From Trichodesmium sp002260545 (lineage in GTDB: Bacteria > Cyanobacteriota > Cyanobacteriia > Cyanobacteriales > Microcoleaceae): a stretch of 64,000 nt of DNA. A program made the position numbers and the translations under genes. The DNA is taken from positions 1 to 64,000 of the forward strand of contig NZ_JBNHEQ010000323.1 in assembly GCF_050016015.1 (NCBI RefSeq), in the 5' to 3' direction. Shown one piece after another: positions 30,280 to 39,274 of this stretch (positions within the stretch are counted from its first letter, which is position 1; each line of letters starts with the position of its first letter). A model generated the notes under the pieces. That model made no database searches, was not told the origin of the DNA, and saw only the letters and a program-made list of their open reading frames with translations.

Positions 30280-30916
30280 TATAGGAGTTTGTTCAACAAT
30301 TAATAATTACCTTTTATTTTCTCTATAAATGGAGAGGGTTTATAACTTAATTTTTCGGTAACTAAACCCCTACCATAAGTTACAGTTTAAATACTATGCA
30401 AATATTAGAAGTACGGGGTATAGATTATGTAGGGACGTTGCATACAACATCCCTACATAGTAATTCCGAACATAAGGAATATAGAAGCCATTTGTTATCT
30501 TTGCAAAGCTACGAGCTTTTGGCAAAGGAGTCAGGAGTCAGAAGTCAATAAATTGAGAAATAAAATAGGGGAAAAAGGTAGAAAAATACCCCCACACTCC
30601 CCAAGCTCCCCATCTATATTCGCCTATATAACCCATTTGGTATCTTGGCAAAGTTGCGAGTTTTTGGCTCAGGAGTCAGGAGATTAAGAAATAAAATAGG
30701 GGAAAAAGGTAGAAAAATGCTTCCATCTCCCCACCCTCCCCACACTTCCCACACTCCCCACCCCCATCATGTATAAAAAAATAAATACCTTCAGGGGTTC
30801 TATATATCCCTTCAGGTATTCTATAAAAGAATAAAAACAACTGTACTGGATTAATTTGATAAATGCTATAATCTAGACTGCAAACATCAAAATATAAGTT
30901 ATTAAGGAAAACTCTA
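30280..30916. other. Repeat-filled spacer
   Basis: Contains a J-type repeat (30295-30362), a short D-type palindrome (gtagggacgttgca near 30429 to catccctac at 30456), and two diverged copies of a ~110-bp segment (about 30487-30600 and 30631-30740, sharing aataaaataggggaaaaagg). No gene. An open frame on the minus strand here covers only repeat sequence. Confidence 0.6.
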
Positions 30917-31795
30917 ATGAGTACAAATCCAGAAAACTTTAGTAGTAACATTTCCCGCAGAAAAATACTAAATTATGGCAAATTTGCTCTAGCAACAGGA
31001 GCAACAACTTTAGCTGTTAGCTGTCAAAAATAAAATGTTCAGCAACCAGAATAAACACCAACAATACCTGCCAAAATTCAAGTTTCTCCAGAAATGTCTC
31101 CAGATGAAATTTTGGAAATATTAATGGCAGGAAATAAAATATTTGTGGAAAATAAACGTACAAATTATAATACAAGTATTGCCAGATTAACAGAAGTTGC
31201 TACTGGTCAAAAACCCTTTGCTAGTATTGTTTATTGTGCAGATTATCGTGTACCTGTTGAGATAATTTTTGATAGAGGTTTAGGAGGTTTATTTGTTCTT
31301 AGAGACGCTGGAAATATTGCTAATACCGAAGAAATTGGTAGTATAGAATTTGGCACTTTGGTGTTAGGTTCAAAAGTGTTATATCATGTCCGGATAATTA
31401 GTTATAAAAAAACTTTCTTCTTCTTCCTTCTTCCTTCTTCCTTCTTTTATTCTGACTCCTGACTCGTCCCCAGTTATTTATTTATCACTGTTCAACCGGA
31501 CATGATATTAATGGTATTAGGATATGAAAATTGTGGGGCAGTCAAAGCAGCAATGGCTGGAAAACCTGTTCCTGGTCAAATTGGTAGTATAATTGCTGCA
31601 ATTAAACCTGCTGTAGAAGGTGCTAAAGGTAAACCTGGAAACCCTGTAGAAAATGCTGTGAAAGCTAATGTATTTCAACAAATAAAAATCCTAAATTCTT
31701 CTCCAGTAATTAGCCAGTTAGTGCAAGAAAATAAATTAAAAGTTGTGGGTGGTTATTATGATTTAGACGAGGGAAAAGTTTATTTAATAAGTTAA
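30917..31795 (+). pseudogene. ecaB: Beta-carbonic anhydrase, periplasmic type, inactivated
   Basis: The N-terminus has a twin-arginine signal (SRRKIL..) followed by a lipobox-like LAVSC. The enzyme part has the beta-CA zinc motif VYCADYRV (CxDxR, normally CSDSR) and LGYENCGAV (normally HxxC; His has become Tyr, so a zinc ligand is lost). Two in-frame TAA codons, at 31031-31033 and 31052-31054, follow the signal peptide. A 126-bp family A MITE is inserted between ..GSKVL and MVLGYENC. With three kinds of lesion this is clearly dead. The intact protein would be exported and interconvert CO2 and bicarbonate, as EcaB of Synechocystis; that name is by similarity. Confidence 0.88.
31382..31507. mobile_element. 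MITE family A inside the carbonic-anhydrase gene, TTA duplication
   Basis: It runs from tatcatgtccgg to ccggacatgata, with TTA on each side (31379-31381, 31508-31510). Removing the element and one TTA restores the reading ..KVL-MVLGYENC. This gives a reliable reference for the ends and target-site size of the family. Confidence 0.95.
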
Positions 31796-31848
31796 AAAAG
31801 GGTAAGTATTTCCTGCGGAATACGGAGCTAACAGCTATGACCAGTCAG

Positions 31849-31910
31849 CTCTTAGCAATAATATCCCATCCTTAAGGATGGGTTTAATTAACATCCTCCC
31901 GACGTTACAC
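31849..31910 (-). repeat. Hairpin and conserved tail resembling an IS200/IS605 right end
   Basis: On the minus strand: cgtcgggaggatgtt, then cccatcc-ttaa-ggatggg. The gtcgggaggatgt block is shared with the hairpins at 2044 and 23411. No tnpB is attached. Confidence 0.45.
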
Positions 31911-31913
31911 TCA

Positions 31914-32045
31914 TATCATGTCCGTTGGTATCGTTTGTGTAAAAGTTAGGGAAATATCTACCTTACGTCAGGTTTTTTCTTCTCTTGCAACTTCTTTTTT
32001 CTTCCTTATCTTCTCTATACAATAACGATGCTACCGGACATGATA
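31914..32045. mobile_element. MITE family A, variant with tggtatcgtttgtg interior
   Basis: It runs from tatcatgtccg to ccggacatgata. The subterminal tggtatcgtttgtgtaa and aacgatgctac match, in inverted orientation, the copy inside hemB at 33930-34094. Flanks are TCA and TTA. Confidence 0.85.
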
Positions 32046-32191
32046 TTACTTGACAAAATGGAAAAATTCTAAGAGGTTATTATGACCAGAAAAAATCTCA
32101 AAAACCCATTCATAAGCCTCTAAAAACTAACTAACCAATTGCCAGAAACATATCTGGGTGCAGATACACATAAACCAAAAAAACTATACCA

Positions 32192-33250
32192 TCAAGGATA
32201 AAAGCTCAACTGGGGCAACCCTAAAGTTTCTTCCCAACCCATCATCAAGTTCATACACTGAACTCCTTGTCCAGCTTGACCTTTGATCAGATTATCAATA
32301 ACTGACATGATAATAACTCTATCCGTCCGGTGATCGACTTCAATACCAAGATAACAGAGATTAGTGCCACAAACCCATTTAGTCTGAGGATAAGTGCCAC
32401 TGGGTAATATTTTCACCCAAGGACAATTACGATAAAAAGCATTATAAATAGTCAATAAGTCTTCTCGTACTAACCCTGGATCTCGGAGGGTACCGTAGAC
32501 TGTCGCTAATATCCCCCGTACCATTGGCATAAGATGGGGAGTAAATTGGACTTTCACATCATAACCAGCTAAGTTACTACAAATTTGTTCAATTTCTGGG
32601 GTGTGTCGGTGACTAGCTACTCCATAAGCACCAATAGAATTATCAGCTTCAGCTAGTAAAAGATTAATAGCTGCTTTTCGTCCACCTCCCGATGTACCTG
32701 ACTTAGCATCAATAATTGCAGTTTCTGGTACTATCAAACCCTGTTTAAATAGTGGAGCAAGTGCTAAGAGACTAGCAGTAACATAGCAACCAGGACAACC
32801 GATAAGTTGAGCATTGGCTATGCGATCGCGATACAATTCTGGTAAACCATAGACAGCAGTAGCAGCTATATTTTTGTCCGTCCGTTCCCCACCATACCAA
32901 GATTGATAAGTCTCAAGATTAGCAAACCGATAGTCAGCAGATAGGTCTAATACTTTACATCCTTTTTCTAATAAAGTAGGTGCCATTTTCCAGGCTAAAC
33001 CATTGGGTAGGGAAAGGAAAACTACTTGACATTTACTGGCAATTTTGTCCAACTCAATTGGCTCTACTATTAAGTCTACAGAATCTTCCAAGTGAGGGTA
33101 AATTGAGGAAAAAGGTTTTCCTGCGCTGCTGTCTCCTCCCAAGTACACAACTTCAACTTTGGGATGATCTTGGAGAAGTTTCACAAGTTGCACCCCGCCA
33201 TAGCCAGAAGCACCTACAATTCCTATTGGCACAGGTGCTGATTCTTTCAT
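32192..33250 (-). CDS. argC: N-acetyl-gamma-glutamyl-phosphate reductase
   Basis: The third enzyme of arginine synthesis; it reduces N-acetylglutamyl phosphate with NADPH. The Rossmann motif is GIVGASGYGGVQLVKLL, the catalytic cysteine lies in LIGCPGCYVTASLLAL, and SGTSGGGRKA and ASHRHTPEIEQ are family motifs. The open frame continues upstream to 33409, but the ATG at 33250 (MKESAPVPIGIVGASG) gives the family's normal 352-aa length and has taggag about 10 bases upstream. The added N-terminal segment is Lys/Asn-rich and not conserved in appearance. Confidence 0.96.
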   Translation of the reverse strand: MKESAPVPIGIVGASGYGGVQLVKLLQDHPKVEVVYLGGDSSAGKPFSSIYPHLEDSVDLIVEPIELDKIASKCQVVFLSLPNGLAWKMAPTLLEKGCKVLDLSADYRFANLETYQSWYGGERTDKNIAATAVYGLPELYRDRIANAQLIGCPGCYVTASLLALAPLFKQGLIVPETAIIDAKSGTSGGGRKAAINLLLAEADNSIGAYGVASHRHTPEIEQICSNLAGYDVKVQFTPHLMPMVRGILATVYGTLRDPGLVREDLLTIYNAFYRNCPWVKILPSGTYPQTKWVCGTNLCYLGIEVDHRTDRVIIMSVIDNLIKGQAGQGVQCMNLMMGWEETLGLPQLSFYP

Positions 33251-33583
33251 AGTCTTCACTCTCCTAAGTAATTTTAGTAGCAAAAATTTTAACTTTTGCT
33301 GCATTTTAGTACCAAAATTAAAATTTGGTGGTATATTATGTTTTCTTTTATAATTTGATAATATTTTTTTATCCTCTTTATTAGAGCTTATCGTAATGTT
33401 TGTGACCAAATAAGGGTTTTTTATGCCAAATATGAGATTGTATTAAGTTTTGTTAATTAATAATATATTGATAGTTAATTGGCCATGTTAAATATAAAGA
33501 ATTGTTATTTTAATATCAATTCTGATATAGGAAGATCATAAACTTTATTCTTAGTCAAAAATGTAGTTATTAAAGAAAAGAAT
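33251..33583. other. Divergent intergenic region argC/hemB
   Basis: 333 bp of AT-rich sequence between two divergent genes, so it must hold both promoters. No repeat element is seen, which is unusual for this window. Confidence 0.55.
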
Positions 33584-33674
33584 ATGTTTCCAGTGTATCG
33601 GCCTCGTCACCTTCGTAACCATCCCCAGCTACGTCGTATGGTAGGAGAAAATATAGTTAGTGTCAATGATCTTA

Positions 33675-33926
33675 TACCAATTCCCATGCATTATTGCTAT
33701 ACTTGGGCGATACTTCAGTTATTAACTGATCGATACAATCAGAATTATTTTTTTGCTTTTTTTCGCTAGTTTAATGTTAATTATTCTTATGTTTGCTTCT
33801 CCGGTAGGGACGTTGCACAGGCAAAAATGCGTTTTCCGTTCCGGAATGCGGAGCTTTCCATGTTGTGCAGCAAAACGTCCCTACACTCCCCTACCCTGAA
33901 ATAGATAAAGTTTTTGAGAAATGGTA
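33675..33926. mobile_element. MITE family C inserted in hemB
   Basis: It runs from taccaattcccatgcatta to tttttgagaaatggta, after TTA at 33672-33674. Its right-hand TTA (33927-33929) borders the next element. The sequence matches 37782-38042 inverted. Confidence 0.9.
33804..33884. repeat. D-family palindromic insert within the C element
   Basis: gtagggacgttgcacag and ctgc..acgtccctac form the ends; the middle is gcgttttccgttccggaatg. A related D segment sits in the C element at 37782 and another, longer one at 60403. Confidence 0.75.
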
Positions 33927-33929
33927 TTA

Positions 33930-34094
33930 TATGATGTCCGGTAGCATCGGTATTGTAAGGTCAGGGTAAGGAAGAAGGAAGAAGGAAGAAGGCTTTAGTT
34001 ATCTAGGAGAGAAGGTTTAAAAGCCTGAAAAAACTTAAATTTCCTATAGATACTCATGCTTGGGTTTACACAAACGATACCAGCGGACATGATA
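33930..34094. mobile_element. MITE family A inserted beside the C element in hemB
   Basis: It runs from tatgatgtccggtagcatcg to gcggacatgata, flanked by TTA at 33927-33929 and 34095-34097. It must have entered the TTA copy left by the C insertion, so it is the younger event. Confidence 0.9.
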
Positions 34095-34952
34095 TTATCT
34101 ATCCCTTGTTTGCTGTACCAGGAGAAAAAGTAGCTAATGAAGTAAAGTCAATGCCAGGAGTCTATCAATTGTCAGTAGACAAAATTGTTGAGGAAGCGAA
34201 GGAAGTTTATGATTTAGGAATTCCTGCAATTATCTTGTTTGGCATTCCTGAAGATAAAGACACTGAAGCTACAGGAGCTTGGCATGATTGTGGTATTGTC
34301 CAAAAAGCTACAACCGCCGTCAAAGAAGCAGTACCAGATTTATTCGTTATTGTCGATACTTGTCTGTCTGAGTATACCGATCATGGTGACTGTGGTTATT
34401 TGGAAGCAAAAGACTTAACAGGTCGTGTGTTAAACGATCCTACCTTAGAATTGCTGAAAAAAACTGTCGTTTCTCAAGTTCAAGCAGGTGCTGATGTAAT
34501 TGCGCCATCTGGTATGATGGATGTCTTTGTACAAGCAATTAGGTCAGGTTTAGACCAAGCAGGGTTTGAAAGTATTCCGATTTTATCTTATGCTGCTAAG
34601 TATGCTTCCTCATATTATGGACCATTTCGAGATGCTGCTGACTCTGCTCCTCAGTTTGGCGATCACAGAACCTATCAAATGGACCCACCAAATGGTACAG
34701 AAGCTCTCAAAGAAATTCAGCTAGATATTGCTGAAGGAGCGGAACTGCTGATGGTAAAGCCTGCTTTAGCCTACATGGATATTATTTGGCGAGTGAAGGA
34801 AGCTACAAATTTACCAGTAGCAGTTTACAATGTATCGGGAGAATATTCAATGATTAAAGCTGCTGCATTAAATGGCTGGATAGATGAGCAAAAGGTAGTT
34901 ATGGAAACTATGACAAGTTTTAAACGTGCTGATACTGATCTGATCCTAACTT

Positions 34953-35225
34953 ACCGAAAAATAAAGGTTTAAAGCCTCTACTTTCAAGGAGAAACAAGCG
35001 GTCGTTTGCGGAGCATTCCGGAACGGAAAGTTTAGCGTTCCGCAAAACGCGTAATTAGCAGCATTCCGTCAGGAAAGTTGTGCGCCAGCTAAACGCCATA
35101 TCCAATCGACCAAGAGAGAAAAAATTTTCCTTTTATTCAATCCTATCCGTTTTTAGGGAGAGGTAATTATCAATTATCAATTATCCATTATCCATTATCC
35201 ATTACCCATTATCCATTATTGAATA
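34953..35225. repeat. J-family repeat overwriting the hemB end
   Basis: Begins taccgaaaaataaaggttta inside the hemB reading frame, passes through gcggagcattccg palindromes, and continues ttttattcaatcctatccg, gggagaggtaattatc and a tandem ttatcca array. The same order of blocks occurs at 36127-36245 and 44056-44185, and inverted at 41600-41720 and 49726-49855. Confidence 0.75.
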
Positions 35226-35430
35226 ATATCGTATCTATCTAGCAACTAGGCAGAAGTTGAAACTAAATAACTGGCTCAGAATTTGTCGGTTTATCTCAAA
35301 ATACATTTTTGTAACATTTTTTTTTCACCCTTGGTATAAATCCTCTTCATATCAAATCACAGAGTCAGTAGAGAGAGAAAATATAACACGTCTAAAATTT
35401 CCAAAATTTTCACTAGAGATTAATACCAAG

Positions 35431-35591
35431 TTCAAAAAATACTGCTACATTAAGTTTTTTTTAGCAGTTAGAGGAAAGCTGAGTTTGGCAATACTAGAAA
35501 ATTAAACAGCGTTCAAAAAATACTGCTACATTAAGTTTTTTTAGTAGTTAGAGGAAACCTCAGTTTGGCAATACTAGAAAATTAAACAGCA
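35431..35591. repeat. Tandem repeat, two 81-bp units
   Basis: ttcaaaaaatactgctacat through actagaaaattaaacagc occurs at 35431 and 35512 with only a few differences. An open frame that crosses the first unit is not credited. Confidence 0.9.
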
Positions 35592-36548
35592 TTGTTTTTT
35601 TCCACTCCCTATTCCTGATTCTCTACTCCCTATTCCCACTATACATGAATTTGATAGAACTATTCTAATAATTTGTCAAAATTAGATCCGATAATATGTA
35701 CTGGCCAACGAAATTATTTTGTTGTGATAACTCCCTTTCTGTATTACTAAAGTTGCAAAGTAGGAAAAATTAAGGCATATAGGAGGGAGTAAATTAAGAC
35801 AGTTAGTACCAGAATCCAGCAATTTCCTTGAGTAGTATGATGATTAACCAATCATTACTGTGGAAAATTGTGATTAATAATGCAACAAAGCCCAAAAACT
35901 TTAAATTATTATTCAGGCGGATGTCCTAGTTGTTGATAAAAAATTAGGGATGCCTACAGTAGTAGATTAAAACCCGAAAAACCTAGTAGGTCATTTCAAT
36001 TATCAGTTAACTTTACTTCCTACTGAAGTAGGAGGGTTGAAATAGTGAATTTTATTGTTTTATCCCCTTCGAAGGAGAGGCTTGAGACATGATTTTATGG
36101 TCAATTCAAATAACTGACTAGATAATTTACCGAAAAATAAAGGTATAAAGCCTCTCATGATCAAGGAGAAACAAAAAAAATTTCCTTTTATTCAATCCTA
36201 TCCGTTTTTAGGGAGAGGTAATTATCAATTATCAATTATTGAACCTACACCTGTAACATTTTTCTTTCCTCCACCCGCCTCAAAAAAAATTGCCCAAGAA
36301 CAATCCTTATAGAGTAAGAACTATTGCAAATTATTTCATAATTTCATCTTAACTAGAAGAGTAAGTTCTACATTAGGGAAATCAAGATTACCTACTTAAA
36401 TATTAATGGCCTTAGACAATATAATCCTTGAGGAAAATTTTTTTTGCACAATTGATAAATTTCAGTATATATTATTAATAAGCCTAACAATTTTCACTAA
36501 AATTGATTTAGTATAGTATTAATAGAGTAAGGAGAATTATTAAGAACT
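35592..36548 (+). other. Gene-free stretch upstream of the AbrB gene
   Basis: Holds a lone family G end (35878-35893), a K-type segment (about 35995-36060: tttcaattatcagttaac, then gaagtaggagggttgaaa) and a J repeat (36127-36245). The last 250 bp are AT-rich and should hold the promoter of the AbrB gene. Confidence 0.55.
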
Positions 36549-36962
36549 ATGGTTGAAAATGCGACACTCCCACTAACGGGAAAGGCTTTGCTACAAAAAG
36601 TAAAAGAACTTTCTGACTTACCACGAAGAGAAACTGCTAAACGCTGTGGATATTACACAGTCACAAAAAGTGATGATACTCGTGTTAATCTCACAGATTT
36701 TTATGATGCACTTTTAGCAGCAAAAGGAGTTCCTTTAGATGCTAATGGTACGAAAGATGGTCGCGGTAGGGAACCAACTTATCGAGTTAGCGTTCATAAG
36801 AATGGCCAAATCGTTATAGGAGCTACTTATACTGAAACGATGGGTTTAAAACCAGGAGATGAATTTGAAATCAAGCTAGGATACAAACATATTCATTTGA
36901 AACAAGTGGATGATGAAAAAGCTAGTGATACTAATGGTAATGGCTCACAAATAGAAGAATAA
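36549..36962 (+). CDS. Cyanobacterial AbrB-like transcriptional regulator (cyAbrB)
   Basis: The protein matches the cyAbrB family found in all cyanobacteria: LTGKALLQKVKELSDLPRRE at the N-terminus, RVNLTDFYDALLAAKGVPLD in the middle, and the C-terminal swapped-hairpin DNA-binding domain YRVSVHKNGQIVIGATYTET followed by MGLKPGDEFEIKLGYKHIHL. Family members regulate carbon and nitrogen responses, cell division and hydrogenase genes. Which of the two paralogues this is cannot be decided here. The start ATG follows aaggagaattattaagaact, a good Shine-Dalgarno about 13-16 bases upstream. Confidence 0.95.
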   Translation: MVENATLPLTGKALLQKVKELSDLPRRETAKRCGYYTVTKSDDTRVNLTDFYDALLAAKGVPLDANGTKDGRGREPTYRVSVHKNGQIVIGATYTETMGLKPGDEFEIKLGYKHIHLKQVDDEKASDTNGNGSQIEE

Positions 36963-37198
36963 GTGGAATGGAGAGTCGGGAATTTTAATTGACTGAGATT
37001 TAGAGGCTAATTAAACCCTTGAAAATCATTACCTACTTAATGTATCAATATTGTCAAAATTTCCAGATTCTCCCTATTTGTTTCTGGGGCATTGCATAGT
37101 TGCGGGATGATTTTGTCAGAGAGCATCAACCATAATCCCCGTTTCTCCGTTTCTCCGTGTCCCCGTGTCAGTCTCAATCATCCCAGTATTCACCAACG

Positions 37199-37641
37199 CC
37201 TGTTTTTGGCTTTAAGGTGAAAATTAACAGGAAAAATCTAGATTCTTATTTATCCTCTAACTCATATAAGTGTTCAGATAAATTGTGGCGCAAAAATAGA
37301 GGGATATTTTGTCAATCAGTTAGGCAAATGTTGACTTGGGCGCATTACAGGTTTGAGCTTTTCTTGAAACATAAAGCTGCTGAATACAACAAAATAGTCT
37401 TAGATGTAAGTGAAGCTTATACTAGCAAAACCGTTAGCTGGACTGGTGAAATCCTCAACAATTTAGGTAGCCAAAAAATTGTTACTGGTATCGGTTGGTT
37501 TCCGCCTCGATCGCGAAGCGGAACGGATGTTCTATCGCGACTTAAATGGAGCGCGTGGAATTTTGATCATGCATCGTGGTAGAAAAATTTTCTACCACAT
37601 TGGGAGATACTCCCTCAGTAGGTTAATCTTGCTGTGCATTG
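37199..37641 (+). pseudogene. 3' remnant of a second, different tnpB
   Basis: The open part reads FKVKINRKNLDSYLSSNSYK.., SVRQMLTWAHYRFELFLKHK and VLDVSEAYTSKTVSWTGEI, the C-terminal RuvC/zinc-finger half of a TnpB-type protein. A ~50-bp GC-rich insert (about 37489-37535) then disrupts it. In a different frame, YRDLNGARGIL restores the third catalytic Asp motif. Frame and insert both show decay. The upstream two-thirds of the gene is gone. Confidence 0.7.
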
Positions 37642-37781
37642 TTAATAATTGTTAGCACTCATAGTATCGGAAACAAGAAAAACCAACTATTTCCAATATC
37701 CAAGAAGGTTGAAATATTAACTGAATCAGGGTTTAGTCATCTAGCACAAAAGTATGGACTTGAGATGACTATCCTGACTAA

Positions 37782-38042
37782 TACCATTTCTCAAAAACTT
37801 TTCTACATTTGATTGAGTAGGGGAGTAGGGGAGTGTACGGACGTTGGATAACAAAAATGCGTTTTCCGTTCCGGAATGCTCCGCAAACATGTCGCGCAGC
37901 GATACGTCCGTACGGGAGAAGTCAAAATAAGGATAATCAAAGATTAAATTGTCTCAAATCAGCAAAAAGGTAATTCTCCCAAGGTAATTACTTAATAACT
38001 GAAGTATTAATCAAGTATAGCATTAATGCATGGGAATTGGTA
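37782..38042. mobile_element. MITE family C with TAA target duplication
   Basis: It runs from taccatttctcaaaaact to tgggaattggta, flanked by TAA at 37779-37781 and 38043-38045. It contains a D segment (gtacggacgttgg .. acgtccgtac, 37835-37913). Sequence outside D matches the hemB-inserted copy. Confidence 0.92.
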
Positions 38043-38194
38043 TAACTACTCTGCAAATATGTCGGCGATAACCGAAAACATAATGACAGAAATACCTTAT
38101 TTTGCCTAAGTTATGAATATTGCTAGTAGAGGGAATGGATACCAAGACTCTACTGGCAGGATGTGAACCCTTAGTAGTATCCCAGATTTAATAT

Positions 38195-39256
38195 TTAGTT
38201 GACAACGCCACCTCTAACTACTAATTTCAAACATTGCATTCTAGGAAAATTATCCTTAATTATTTCAATTAGCTTATCTTGACTAGCTGCATCTTTAGCA
38301 ATAAATTGAGCTGTTCCATCTCCTTGAGACCCTACTCCTTTACCACCCCAAATATATTCTTGGAGAGGTGGATAATTGAGTAATGAGTGCAGTACAGGAG
38401 ATGTTAATTGTGAAGGACAAGCGGGTATCATATATTTATCAAATTCGGTTTGTGCTTTGACCATCAAGCTACCTATTTTTTCTGCATCCCCTTGTTGCAA
38501 GGCTAATGCTGCTTGTTGAGTAATATCAGCATTAATAACCCCAAGATAATGTTGTACATTCTCATTTATGTCATTGAGTTCTTCTGTATAACATTTATTT
38601 AATCTAGTCAATATTTCTGTAGTATCTTTGCTAGCACCTAAGTCAACGATCGCGAAAAATAAATCTTTTTTTGGCTGATTAAGTTCGATAATATCTGTTT
38701 TTTCCCCATCAAATATCATCATAATTGGCTGCTTACCATAAGCACAAGCTTGGTCCATCCTACCACAACGAGAAGGGGTAGTAACTTCTCCCTGATAAGC
38801 TAACTCCATTTCATCTCTAATACTTAGGTTTAAATCATACAATAAGTTAAAAGCTCTAGCCACCAATACACAAATAGCAGCACTTGATGATAGACCTTTT
38901 TTAATTGGTAAATCTGTGAAATAATTATCTATTTCTAAACCACCTACTGGATAATTTTTGATAAGTTGATATGCAACTCCAGCCACATAACTAAAAACCC
39001 CTCCCCGGCGAGCTTCTGCTAATAATTTTTTTGGCTCCATAGGCAACTTAAATGACTGTATCAGATTGTCATTATTGAAAGTTGTCTTGACAATTAAATC
39101 AGTGGGATGGGGTTTGACATCTGCATAAATTCCTTGATTAATTCCTACTACAATAGTATAACCTTTCTCTATTTGGGGGTTAATAAGGCGATACCCTGCT
39201 GCCCAGTCACTATGTTCTCCAAATAAACAAAGGCGACCTGGTACAAAAAGTTTCAT
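38195..39256 (-). CDS. GHMP-family sugar or metabolite kinase
   Basis: The N-terminal GRLCLFGEHSDWAAGYR is a galactokinase-like substrate motif (GRxNLIGEHxDY in galactokinase). The central GHMP ATP-binding loop is PIKKGLSSSAAICVLVA, and the C-terminal motif is GGKGVGSQGDGTAQFIA. RCGRMDQACAYG supplies the catalytic-Asp region. The length of 353 aa is normal. The substrate is not certain: the N-terminal motif points to a sugar, but GHMP kinases for heptose, fucose or arabinose share it. It lies 18 bp downstream of the gene at 39275-40234 and is probably co-transcribed with it. Confidence 0.88.
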   Translation of the reverse strand: MKLFVPGRLCLFGEHSDWAAGYRLINPQIEKGYTIVVGINQGIYADVKPHPTDLIVKTTFNNDNLIQSFKLPMEPKKLLAEARRGGVFSYVAGVAYQLIKNYPVGGLEIDNYFTDLPIKKGLSSSAAICVLVARAFNLLYDLNLSIRDEMELAYQGEVTTPSRCGRMDQACAYGKQPIMMIFDGEKTDIIELNQPKKDLFFAIVDLGASKDTTEILTRLNKCYTEELNDINENVQHYLGVINADITQQAALALQQGDAEKIGSLMVKAQTEFDKYMIPACPSQLTSPVLHSLLNYPPLQEYIWGGKGVGSQGDGTAQFIAKDAASQDKLIEIIKDNFPRMQCLKLVVRGGVVN

Positions 39257-39274
39257 ATTTTTGTTTGCTGATTC

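Larger units (their letters stand above)
33584..34972 (+). pseudogene. hemB: Porphobilinogen synthase gene interrupted by nested MITEs
   Basis: HemB condenses two 5-aminolevulinates to porphobilinogen, a step needed for heme, chlorophyll, bilins and cobalamin. The 5' piece (33584-33674) encodes MFPVYRPRHLRNHPQLRRMV..VNDL; the 3' piece resumes at 34098 with IYPLFAVPGEKVANEVKSMPGV. Between them are 423 bp of inserted DNA with stops (first at 33767). The body is well conserved: VDTCLSEYTDHGDCG, SYAAKYASSYYGPFRDAA, and MVKPALAYMD with the Schiff-base lysine. The 3' end is also altered: after DLILTY the reading changes to RKIKV*, which is the start of a J-family repeat (taccgaaaaataaagg), replacing the usual last ~10 residues. 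A TTG at 34106 could start a shortened 288-aa protein lacking the N-terminal arm. Confidence 0.9.

Noticed and set aside
33675..34097. The hemB insert as a group II intron or intein
   Set aside because: It has inverted terminal repeats and TTA target duplications matching two MITE families seen elsewhere, has no reverse transcriptase or intron domain V-like hairpin, and contains stop codons, which excludes an intein.
35165..35222. Regularly spaced ttatcaa/ttatcca units as a possible CRISPR array
   Set aside because: Units are 7-8 bp without unique spacers; this is a short tandem repeat belonging to the J family. The same applies to the GTAGGGA run at 26182 and the ACAGGGA run at 43880.
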